Source: Kingdonia uniflora (taxonomy: Eukaryota > Streptophyta > Magnoliopsida > Ranunculales > Circaeasteraceae). From it: a stretch of DNA of 64,000 nucleotides. Positions within the stretch are counted from its first letter, which is position 1, and each line of letters starts with the position of its first letter. Below the pieces are notes generated by a model. It had not been told where the DNA came from, did no database searches, and saw nothing but the letters and a program-made list of their open reading frames with translations. Position numbers and translations under genes: made by a program. The stretch is taken from positions 248,001-312,000 of the forward strand of contig JACGCM010000178.1 of assembly GCA_014058105.1 (NCBI GenBank). The letters run 5' to 3'. Of this stretch, positions 1-9,627 are shown one piece after another.

Positions 1-1127
1 AATGTTTAGGGATTGCAGGGAAAAACATCGCAAAAACAAAATACGAAAAGTTAACTCAATTTTGTTTACTCATTTCTCTTCACGTAGTCCTACAATTCAA
101 CTCAACTCTTCATCGCAATCCTTCTTCCTCAACTCTTTCCCACCGCTCACTCTTCCCAACCGCTCATCACAATCCTTCTCCCTCAACTCAACTCTTCATC
201 GCAATCCTTCTCCCTCAACTTTTCAAGACCCCAATTCATAATTTTATTTGTTGATTGTTACACTCAGGTTTCCTGATTGTTGCATTGCTCTGGGGGTTGT
301 ACTAGGGTTTATTGATTGTTGCGCTCTATTGATAATCTCTATTGCTAATTTGTTGATTTGCACCTGTAAGTTTTTCGATTTCAAACTCAAATTTTTCTTC
401 CTTCTAGAATTGCTAGGTTTAATTTGTAGTATTCAATTTTTATGTTGTGATTGAACAATTCCTTTCTCATGATAGTTGATTCTGAAAATCGGTTACATAT
501 GTTGGTAGACTTTTTGTAATTTCTTTTGGTTGTTAATTAGTTTAATATTTTGGTTGCACCGACTCTCTCTCTATCTTCCTGTTTTGGAGTATTGAGTTTG
601 GGGTTTCTGAGTTAGCAAAACTTCAATTCCAATTTGAATCTCCTTGGAAACATCATAGTAAAAACTGTGTTAGTATATAGAATAGCATTCAATAACTTGG
701 TTGTAGTTGGAAACTCCCAGTTTGTCAATAATTGGGTAATCTCCATGCCTGTAGTTGGAAAATCCCAGTTTGTCTCTCTCTCTCTAGCTTACTATTTGGA
801 AGTGAGATTTTATCTCCATGTCAATAATTTAGTTGTACTCGACTACTGTGTCGTTCTTTCATTATTCAGTTTATCATGATTTTAGTACTTACAGTATCGA
901 GGTTAACTGAAAGTTTGAAACTTAATGCATTCGTAATAGCCCGTATTAAAGCAAAGCAAAGTGTTATGCAACCCTTTATCCTTTCTGTACTAAAAGCCAA
1001 ACATTTGAATATCTTCCATATCTTCATTCTTCACCTTCTGTAATGGTCAAAGTAACTTTGAATATCAATGATCCAAGTTCTTTAAAAATTTAGCACAGGT
1101 ATATATAGTATTAGTATCACAATTGTA
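1..1127. other. Non-coding, CT-rich start of window
   Basis: No convincing gene was found here. Bases 60-230 are pyrimidine-rich and contain repeated copies of the word caactcttcatcgcaatcc (near 102 and 188) with a shorter variant between them, resembling the 5' leader of a plant transcript. A second small duplication, gtagttggaaa followed by tcccagtttgtc, occurs near 700 and 750. The short open frames are AT-rich and show no family features. Confidence 0.4.
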
Positions 1128-1333
1128 TGTTAGCAATTCAAACCAAAATCATGCCATGGATCATGCCAAAAAGATGAGGTATTACCATTTCCAATTAGAT
1201 ATTTACAGTTTCTCATCATAAAATTTCTTCCCTTAAGCATGGATCTGAACCCCCATGAATAATCATCAGGAATTTTAAGAGTCCCAAAGGAGCACTTCTT
1301 GAGATACTTATCTCTTTTCCATAAAGTCTACAT
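1128..1333 (-). pseudogene. LINE reverse transcriptase C-terminal fragment
   Basis: Read on the minus strand, this stretch encodes a short piece typical of the linker between reverse transcriptase and the zf-RVT domain of plant L1-type LINEs. It has the pattern W-G-F-R-S-x-L-K-G-R-N, then I-G-N-G-N-T-S-S-F-W-H-D-P-W (the last part at about 1149-1175). One stop lies near its beginning. The zinc-binding and RNase H parts that should follow at lower coordinates are not recognisable, so this is an isolated scrap. The assignment rests on the motif string only. Confidence 0.6.
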
Positions 1334-1647
1334 ATTTTCTTTACCTGTAACAAGATGCCAAAATGTTCTTGAATTTGCAGCTACCTATCCTTGATTCCTC
1401 CATGGCAGGGTCCTTCTCTTACCTCTGTTGGGTAGAGGCGGAGGGATAGCCGTAGCTTTTGTCTTTATTTGTTTTGAGAAAGATGATGGTTTCGGAAGTC
1501 TCTTTGTAGCCGTAGTATTAATTGTGAGTTTTCATTAATATTATAGCTTAAAGCTTAGCTTAACAAGAATGACCTGCTAGTGAAGAAGAGTAGGAGTCAG
1601 ACTCCAACATGTGCTAGTTAGGATTACCACCTATAGGTATATATGTA

Positions 1648-2040
1648 ATTTTTTATTTTCTATTTTTTTGAAAGGCAAGCTGGGGGACTAACCCCCATGA
1701 TATATAAATAAAGATATAAGAGTTACAAACCAAGGCAAAAGCCTGACTAGCTCAATCCACACAAGGAAGGCTAACAAAGAAACAACGAAGCAGTTGCAGC
1801 AAAATCCAACTATAATTACACTTTCCTAATATAAGACTTTCCCTTTTTATCTTCGCAGATTCAGAGGGGTTGTTATCAAGGTCAGATGACCCCATTGTAT
1901 TATTAGGCTTAATCCACCAATAATCAAAAATCATCGCAGCTCTGTGCTGAGAGACCTTGCACAGCAGCTTGAACTCTCCCATTGTATTCATAAAGAAGAT
2001 CTTCATATCTGAAATATTCAAAAGAATATCCTTCATAGGT
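1648..2040 (-). repeat. LINE 3' tail (minus strand)
   Basis: On the minus strand the segment ends with a GGGGGTTAGTCCCCCAGC hairpin-like block, then an A-rich tail (T-rich at 1649-1670 on the given strand), the usual 3' end of plant LINEs. A 94-codon open frame (1752-2036) runs into it, but only its hydrophobic C-terminus resembles LINE ends. It is separate from the fragment at 1128-1333, because a continuous minus-strand LINE would have its tail at lower coordinates than the RT piece. Confidence 0.5.
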
Positions 2041-2079
2041 ACTATAAATAGTCAGCTTTAAAACTCTCAACAGAATCTA

Positions 2080-2690
2080 TTGTAACTCTCAGTCCCAGAA
2101 AATGAATGTAGACTGCAGATGTTTTCTAATGCTGATAATGGCCCACCAAGACATCAACTTCATTCTGCAATTCCATCTCCATGTACTCCACAACAATCTT
2201 TAGATTAATATCATTCATGTGCCGATTGTTTCTCTTATTCCCAGAATGGACAAAAAAGATGTTTTCTGAACTGAATGGATGAAGTCTATTAGTTCCATCT
2301 GCAATGATACTGGACCAACAACATATCAACTTTAGTTTGAGTGTCCATCTCTATGTACTCAACCGCCATCTTCAGTTTAATATCATTAATGATCAGGTTG
2401 CTTCTCTTATTCCCAGAAAATGGACAGAAAGGACTTTCTGAAATTTGAATGTATGAAGACTGGTAAAAATGCTTTCTTATAGCCTGAAAAATCATCTCCA
2501 TGTGTTTAAAATCTTATGCAATCTTCATAATAAATGGAGTAGCAACTTCATACTCAATCAACTCAGCAGAAACAGAGGTTTCAACCAGTCCCAGAAAATA
2601 GACAAAAGGCTGTTTTCGGAAAAATGAAAAATTAGATAAAAGAGCTTTAGAACAACAGCTCCTCCCAATCTGAAAGTCCATCTCCATGAA
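2080..2690 (-). repeat. About 170-bp diverged tandem repeats, four copies
   Basis: The word tccatctccatg or a close variant recurs near 2173, 2343, 2493 and 2678. The word cccagaaaatgga or a variant recurs near 2095, 2240, 2410 and 2590, giving a unit of about 150-185 bp. On the minus strand two central copies stay open and encode related peptides with S-G-N-K-R, then N-D-I-x-L-K, then V-E-Y-x-E-M-[DE]. This suggests a duplicated protein-coding segment, but I do not recognise the protein. Confidence 0.5.
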
Positions 2691-3370
2691 ACTGATCTAC
2701 TAAGCACGAAAATCTTGTCCCATAAATTTATGCTTAATCCTTGACTATGTTATTCTTTGTTTACCTCTGACAATTAATAGGTATTATTGAGGGTTCCTCG
2801 TCTTGTAATAAGGCTAATAAGAATGGAAGAGGATATGCCAAACCATGGAGCAAGTGGGATAATGGAAAAATCAAGATCTTGGAGTGGAATGAAGATTACC
2901 AACCACTTGGACCTAATGAACCCAAGTTGATGTCTCATCTAGGCATGTTTTAATTGTCTTGAATATATATTCGTTGCTTTACGCATATCCTAATTTTCTA
3001 TACGAGATAGATTTATTTTTTGGGCAACTAGCACCTCAATATTTTTTCACGCACATGAATATTTCACTTTAGGAAACCTTGCACGGAATGGAGTGATGTT
3101 CCCATTGACAATGCTATCTTAGAAGGTGGCAAGTAATACGCCTCTTGATGAGGTTTGGCAATTAGTAAAGGTAGTAGTATTCTATTTATTTATTTATTTT
3201 TAAATATCGAGTCTATTATAACCAACAAATGGGAAAATAGTCCCGTAGGTGAAAATTTATGTTATTGATTTTGACTACACAATACTTATTTTCACACAAT
3301 AACAACAAACACTCGTCCCTGTGGTTAAGCTAATTTATAATTCAAACATTATGATTCACATGACGTCTTT

Positions 3371-3447
3371 CTATTTCTCTTTTTGTAATCACTTGTGCAG
3401 ACATTCTCTTGTTATTTCTCCTTTTGTAATCACTTGTGCAGACATTC
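3371..3447. repeat. Tandem duplication, 41-bp spacing
   Basis: Two adjacent copies of a roughly 36-bp sequence containing ttttgtaatcacttgtgcag lie about 41 bp apart, just beyond the C-terminal end of the GT47 pseudogene. They differ at a few bases, so the duplication is not recent. Confidence 0.75.
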
Positions 3448-3474
3448 ACAACAATAATATCCCGATGTAAGGTA

Positions 3475-4456
3475 TCATAATGCCAGAGTGGTGAGATTTT
3501 CTCTCCTGCAGCCACATGTGCAAAGGCTTCTTGATTCTTTCACCACTCTCTATGATCGACGTATATGTAACTTGATGTTCGATAATTTACCTGCTATCAT
3601 TCTCCAAGCTAAATCCTCCAGACCCAAAGGCTGAGCATGACTGGAATAAAGAAAATACCTGGCACACTTGGCAAGGTTGACACGCATCTCTCTTATTTTC
3701 TTAGAGCCAATATTCTTGAGGAAAGCCATAAGCCAGCCCGGTTGAATAGCATCACTTGAAGAAACAAACAAAACTATTTTGCGGTAATCAAGTATTCCTT
3801 CAAAAGGAAGCTCCAGTTCATCATTGATTACAACAAGGATGCAGCCACTGGCTATAGCATCAAATAGTCATGTAGAGGATGGAGTATCCCCAGCCGGGTT
3901 TAGGCAAAAAGTTGATCTGCGCATGCCTGTCTGAGATGCTACTTTCCCTGACCCTCTAGTTGTTCCCTCTACGATAACTACACCCTCAGCACTATCAAAT
4001 TCAGCCACAAGTTTAGCACGTATCTTTCCTTCAGCATTCCTTTTGAGTCTCCCATGGACGAAGAGCAATGTAGTTCTGCTTGATTCACTTCCCGACAAGC
4101 ATTTTGCATTACATATTTCAACATTTGAGACATAAGGTAGAATAAGGTCCTTTTCCAACCAAACTTCACCGGGCTTGTACCAAGTCGCCTTTTTCATATA
4201 TCTATGGACAGTCTTGAAAGACCAAGGATGATGAATTGGAAGTATATAGCCTCTTCCTTTAGATCGTTTCGAAGCCGACTGGTCTGTTACCCACTTTAAC
4301 GCCTTCCTGTAAAGTGCTTTGCATTGTTATTTTTCCAACAAAAAGAAGCTGATAGTTATGAAGAACTGGATGTAAAACAAGTCTGCCTCCTCTTGACGGG
4401 ATGTAAAAAAAGTCCGCCATCGGAAGATCTCTCTGTAGATAGATCTCTTTTCTCAT
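3475..4456 (-). pseudogene. Exostosin-family (GT47) glycosyltransferase pseudogene
   Basis: The minus strand encodes the C-terminal half of a plant GT47 exostosin-like protein, a Golgi type II membrane enzyme family that builds cell-wall glycans. Recognisable in order are A-D-F-F-Y-I-P, H-H-P-W-S-F-K, L-E-K-D-L-I-L-P-Y-V, R-G/H-G-R-L-K-R-N, F-C-L-N-P-A-G-D-T-P-S-S, L-F-D-A-I, E-L-P-F-E-G-I-L-D-Y-R-K and P-G-W. Defects: a tandem duplication of about 34 bp after the first motif shifts the frame; about 10 residues are missing between two tryptophans before Y-K-P-G; stops replace an Arg codon at 3868 and a Gln codon at 3550. The frame then runs on to a stop at 3475-3477. No intron is seen over roughly 300 codons. 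The fragment lies antisense inside an intron of the CACTA-1 tnpA gene. The N-terminal half is absent. Confidence 0.85.
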
Positions 4457-5570
4457 AGTTAATATACATAGTTAAAAAGGTAGTAGTTAATATTCATAGT
4501 TAAGCATTTTTAAAATGTATAACTTGATTATACAAAATTTTAATTTGTTATAAATTTTGTTTTGAATTTATTAGGATAATATAATTGCTCCGGATAGCTT
4601 TAAAGAAGTTTGTTTCCAAAAAATGGCATTATCTTGGAAGGCCTTTAGGTATAAAATAAAGCTTCAGTACTATAAAAATTATAATACTGATGAGGAGCGT
4701 CTTGCAAGCATACCTCCTCGTGTGGAGCCGAACCAGTGGCCAACTTTAGTTAGATATTGGGGTCTAAAAAAGACACAAGTATGATTTTTTCTACTGCCAT
4801 ATTTTATATTTTATATAATTTGGCAACTTCTAAAATTTGGCTACCATTTTACAGGGAATGGCACAGAAAAATAGTGATAATCGGGCAAATCTTACTTGTC
4901 ACCCTAGGACTGGGAGAAGGACATTTGCACGTGTAAAAGCTATGATATATATATATACTATGATACAAGTCAAACTTATTTTCTTTGAAGTCGATTCTTT
5001 ATGAAACTCATATTAGCTAAGTAACACTTAAATATCTTACTTTCTTGCGCATTTTTATAAAATCTTATATCAATAGAGAACGGAGGACAATGAACCTATC
5101 GACGATCTTAGTATTTACAGATCCACTCAATGTATTGGAAATGATTTATACAATGCAGAAGATGGATTAGCTGAAAGAGAGGTAATAAAAAATTCATATA
5201 TATGTAGTCATAGTAATAAATTTAGAATAGTAGGTATCCATTAATTTTTGATATAGGGGTTAGACTCTTTGTAATATATATAGTTTCATAAATTATGAAT
5301 AACATATTTTCTTATATTGGTTAGGAAACAATTCGACGACGTTTGCTTGAGTTGCCAGAGGAAGAGCGAGAGACTAATATTGAAGCAAGGGATAATATTT
5401 TCAAAGATGTGATTGGAGAAGATGGACATGGACGAGTTTTGTGCAAAGGAGTAGTTGCCCGTCCCAAAAATGCAAGGTCTCGGTCTTCATCATTATCATT
5501 TCAAAACTATGAGGATGAACTTAGCAAGTTACAACGAGAAGCTGATGAGAGAGAAGCTCGACACCAGTAA

Positions 5571-6939
5571 AAAATTGAGAATGTAAAGGCCTTTGTGAAC
5601 AGTACAGTTTAAGTCAAAGTTAGGCGATTGATGCAAATTGCAGGCATCACTTTTCTGGATAATAATTAGTATCGTCGAGTCTCAAAGCTGATTATTATGC
5701 TAAGGTAACTATGTTTTTCTTTTCTAGATAAGAAATCTTGAATAGAGTTGACTTCTGCTTTTGTTGCAGTAATGATCTCATTAGTGGGATTTCTGAATTT
5801 TTGACCCGATATATTAGTATTTTAAAGCTAAAATTAACTTAACCAGCATATGGCATTTGCAGACCAACATGATATAGTTGCATTACTTCTTTTTCACAGT
5901 TTTTAATTTTATTTTTTTGCTTTGTAGATTGGCACTGATATTCTTTTTGGACAAAATACAGGTTGCAAGAGTCTTCTAGTCCTTTCAGGTATGTTTATTC
6001 TTGGTGTATTCGAATATTTTACATTTTACCATACTACGTTTTGAGTTGCATTTGGTGGTATTGTGTTGCAACTTCAAGATATTTATGCTCATGTTATAAA
6101 ATTATACTTAATCAAGTGTTAATGTTTATAGTTATTGAGATTTATATATATTATCAACCCTCGTAGTTGATATGACATTTAATGTGATATTCAATTGTCG
6201 TGTAATTTGTGTGAATTTCATAATCTTAGGAATTGAGAGCGTGTTGTGTGTATAGTGGCCCTAAGCGTTCTCAAACCGAAAGATTACATTATTCACTTTG
6301 AGTGTTTATAAATTTTATATGTTTTCTAACAGGTACAAAATGGAAATGTCCAATTTATAGGAGAAGTGTTGCCAAATTTTTGGAAGGATTTATCCTATTT
6401 GATTTTCTTCCGTGTAGGACTCTGATATAGATGTGGCGTACCATTTGATTTTTTATATTTTCATTTTTATAATGTGAACATTATTTTATTATCTTTTGGT
6501 TTGTAATTATTTTTATATGTTGTGGTTGAGGTTGTAATAATTTGATTTTTTTTATTTCAAGTAGTTTTTTAACAATTATGGGAGCGATACAGGCAAGTGC
6601 TTATTATACCTAGAGATATTATTCGTGTGTCGATGGTTTCATGTTTAGGACGTAAGAGGTTGGATAATTAATTTGAATGCTCAAGTTTTATTTAGTGATT
6701 AAACAATAATTTTTTATGTTCTAGGTGGATTGAGATCTTATTTATTTATATAAAATTGGTGTTTGTTGAACCTTGTAAATAAATTGTTCTCTCTTTGAAA
6801 TTAACTTGTGGTTTATGAATGATTTGTACTATCTAACAGGGGTGTAATTTAAATTGCAAAAATACTACATTTAACATCCTTCTTTAGGAATGATTTATTT
6901 TGTCTCCATTAATATTGGTGCTGGTGGAAAAAAATTGCG
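5571..6939. other. AT-rich interior of CACTA-1, no gene seen
   Basis: This stretch follows the tnpA stop and is AT-rich with only short chance frames. It probably holds the 3' untranslated region and spacer of CACTA-1. I see no domain or RNA gene. Confidence 0.5.
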
Positions 6940-7300
6940 TCATACTTCTAGAGACAAACAAATTCGTCTAAAATATTGTGTATTAAAGGAAAAATAATCC
7001 GTTCCCAATAATATTGGCGCTGGTAAGAAAATTTTGCATCATACTTTTAGAGACAAACAAATCCGACTCAAAGGTTGTGTATTAGAGACAGAATTATCCG
7101 TCCTCAATGATATTGGCGCTGGCGGGAAAATTTTGCGCTATACTTTCAGAGACAAACAAATCCGTCTCAAATGTTGTGTATTAGAGACAGAATATTCCGT
7201 CCCCAATAATATTGGCGCTGGTGGAAAAAGTTGGTACCATACTTTTTGAGATAAACAAATTCGTCTCTAATATTATGTATTAGGGACGGTTGAACTCCGT
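6940..7300 (+). repeat. 99-bp subterminal tandem repeats of CACTA-1
   Basis: The word agagacaaacaaatccgtct, with small changes, recurs at about 6950, 7049, 7148 and 7248, a period of 99-100 bp. Each unit also contains a copy of ccccaataatattggcgctg. The units hold short inverted words such as GAGAC/GTCTC and GGGACGG/CCGTCCC (near 7285). Repeats of this kind near the ends of CACTA elements are the binding sites of the TnpA protein. Because 99 is divisible by three, a 71-codon frame stays open through two units; I take that as a by-product. Confidence 0.8.
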
Positions 7301-7511
7301 CCCCAAAGGAGTTGATAAACATAGACATTTAAAGACAAATTTTTGGCGTCTCTAAAGACGTTCTTAATAGTATTAGAAACGGATGTGTCCATCCCTAATA
7401 TATTTTGGACGCCACCCTAAAAGGATAACACTTTACCATCCCTAAAGACGTCCCTAATAACTGTAGGGATGGATTAGTAGCCTTTTGGGATGCTTTTTTG
7501 CCATCCCTAAA

Positions 7512-7530
7512 GGTGGTTTTTCATGTAGTG
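7512..7530 (-). repeat. Right terminal inverted repeat of CACTA-1
   Basis: The sequence ggtggtttttcatgtagtg is the reverse complement of a CACTA terminus (CACTACATGAAAAACC). CACTA elements make 3-bp target duplications, so the predicted duplicate here is cct (7531-7533). The matching left end is not visible. Confidence 0.8.
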
Positions 7531-9627
7531 CCTCTATTTCTACTTGACTGCTGTGGCTTTGTCCCTTATACTTAGCATGCGCCAATCTAACTCTGGCTCG
7601 AATTTTGGTATTTCCTTGAATGTCCATATGAATACATCATTAATAACTTAAAGAAACTGTACTAAAACTTCTTTTTCCTATTGATCGAGCATGGTGGCAA
7701 TGAATATTCCTTTATCTTGTTCATCAATGTCAACATACTCTTATGTTCGACTGTAGGAATCTGATCCTCGACGTGATCGGCTTTTTGTAATTACTATAAA
7801 GCAAATTCTCATGATGTGTTAAATATGATAAATACTGTAATCTAAAAAGTACGAGGGTGTTTCTGACTTCCTTTGATTTCATAGATTCTTTCATTCCATT
7901 TGCAATGAAGTATTGGTGGTATTTAAATGGTATTACTTTCATATTGTGCAACCAGTAACGCCCTATGATACCTAGGTGTCGAGACTTTGCGTTGATCATA
8001 TAAAAAGTAAAGTCGAGGATTGTGGTTCTAGCTATTATATGTAGAATGATTCTTCCTACCCTTTCTTCCTTAGATCTATTAAATCTGTTGATATCCAGGT
8101 CGCTTAATTCTAAGGTTGCTTATTTCCACCTTGTCTTTAAGTCCCATCTGTTCAATTATACACTGAAAAAGAACTTGTATAGCGCTGCCCATATCCACAT
8201 CATCTTGTGCATAACAAAGTTCTTCATCTTTAGTATGATGGCCAGTGCATTGTGATATGGGGCCTTTACATTCCCTTTGTCTCAATCTTTAAGCAAATTA
8301 CCCATTTATCTATGGCTTAATTTAGATAACAACTTGGTTTTTTTCTCCATTATTGTGAGATCACGGCATTGTGTCCACCTTCTTCTCTTGAATCTTGTCG
8401 AATTGTAGATATGATGAATCTCGATCATGTGGTAAATATTGAGGTGATATAGGTAGTTTTCTTCAAATTATCCTTTAGCTTGGATGATATTGACATGTTT
8501 CTTGTAGCTTCTATTTTTGTATTCTTCTAGGTCAATAATATATTCGTCTATTCATCCATCTTTCAAGATGTACTCCATCAGTCTATGTATAGCGCAACAT
8601 TTTTCAGTGTCATAACATTTTACTTTATGGTGGTTGCAATATGGTTTGCCTTTAATTGGCTCAAGAGGTTGAGCATTGTGGAAGAACTTATCTTTTATTA
8701 GCACCGGGTAAATTTTTGAGAGTTTAAGATTTAATTTTGGAAGGAAGGGTTTTTGTAGTAGGTTTCCCTCTCGAGTCTTTCATTCCTTTATTTTAGCTCG
8801 CTTCTTATCGCCTCATTCCAAACTGCTTCGATCACTGTTTCTATCTGTGTGTTAGACCTTTCGTGGTTAGGACATTTTTAGTAGATTTATGCCTTTCGGA
8901 CATCATCCTTTCTAAGTCGATATACCCATTTACCTTTTTAATCATTTCTTCCAACGCAGCGAGTTTGTTTAAAAATAAATATTATTTGGCTCTGCATTCG
9001 ATCTGTAAAGCATTGGTGAAGGCAAATACAGCAAGTCTTTTAATCTAAGTTGTCTACCATTCTGGCCAGTTCCAGAAGCTTCTTAGTGAAAGCTTCAAGC
9101 TTCTCTCCCTGATCTTGCTTGAAATTGATTAGAGTGTACAAATTACGTTCCTTATCTTTGCTATAAGAATAAGCTTTCATGAAGAGTTTTTGCAACTGTC
9201 GATTATATAGATAGAATCTCCAGGTAGGGAATAGAAGCAACAAAGTGGCTCTCCCTGAAGGCTTGTTACGAACAAACATAAAAAATGTGATTTAAGTTAG
9301 AATATAATACCAACAAATCTCATAACTGTGGATGTGTTATTCTTGATCGGTGCCTTTGTATTTACAGATACTCAAAGCGTAGAATCCTGCTAGAACTTCC
9401 ATTTCAAATAATTCTTTAGCAATCAGACTCCCCTTTAATTTTCTCAACTCGTTTTTGTTGTACAGAGCTTGAGCTTCTTTCAGCTCTTTGATTTACTAGT
9501 CTATGGGCTCCTATGGTACATATCGATGTGATGTTGGAACATATTATTGTACTTGTCTTGGGTTATGATTGCCACTTCCTTCACTCAACCTTGTCCATAT
9601 TGGCACCCTGGCTCGAGATTGTGGCTC
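7531..9627 (-). pseudogene. Tat-1: degraded gag, protease and RT start of an old Ty3/gypsy element
   Basis: On the minus strand, from right to left, the segment shows a gag capsid part with Y-S-Y-S-K-D-K-E-R-N-L-Y-T-L, then E-A-F-T-K-K-L-L-E-L-A (9040-9279); a zinc-finger-like stretch with C-x-x-H and H-x-x-x-K-C (about 8500-8680); a protease C-terminus with G-I-I-G-R-Y-W-L-H (7730-7999); and the first part of reverse transcriptase with F-T-W-T-F-K-E-I-P (about 7531-7720). The RT is cut at 7530 by CACTA-1. At 9623-9627 (ggctc) the gag gene is interrupted by Athila-1 and resumes at 30560. Many stops and frameshifts are present. The same domain style occurs in Tat-2, so I place it in the Tat lineage. 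Confidence 0.75.

Larger units (their letters stand above)
2786..5570 (+). pseudogene. CACTA tnpA-like protein (plant Transposase_24 / Ptta-En/Spm type)
   Basis: Exon pieces appear in the family's usual order. Piece 1 (about 2786-2949) has I-L-E-W-N-E-D-Y-Q-P-L-G-P-N, then L-M-S-H-L-G. Piece 2 (3074-3165) has G-N-L-A-R-N-G-V and, after a frame change, L-D-E-V-W-Q-L-V-K. Piece 3 (4572-4780) has D-E-E-R-L-A-S-I-P-P-R-V, then Q-W-P-T-L-V-R-Y-W. Piece 4 starts at 4855, piece 5 spans about 5078-5190, and piece 6 (5324-5570) ends in a coiled coil. Splice-like borders are visible at 4780/4854 and 5190/5323. The first donor reads GC rather than GT. In the family, tnpA binds subterminal repeats. The frame changes and the large third intron make it a pseudogene. 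Confidence 0.75.
2786..7530 (+). mobile_element. CACTA transposon (CACTA-1), right-hand part
   Basis: The element is recognised from a tnpA-like gene (2786-5570), a set of subterminal repeats (6940-7300) and a right terminus reading CACTACATGAAAAACCACC on the minus strand, ending at 7530. Its left terminus was not found; it may lie before base 1, or in the unassigned DNA before 2786 in a mutated form. No tnpD transposase (Transposase_21 type) is visible. The right edge abuts the RT coding sequence of an older Tat element, so this copy inserted into that element. A GT47 gene fragment lies inside one tnpA intron. Confidence 0.75.

Noticed and set aside
248..454. 68-codon hydrophobic plus-strand frame
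   Set aside because: Composition is that of a T-rich intron or leader; no family feature or conserved start.
7034..7249. 71-codon plus-strand frame with repeating peptide
   Set aside because: It is the 99-bp subterminal repeat of CACTA-1 read in a frame that stays open because the period is divisible by three.
6940..7300. Regularly spaced repeats as a CRISPR array
   Set aside because: Repeats are contiguous and diverged without unique spacers, and the DNA is from a plant nucleus.
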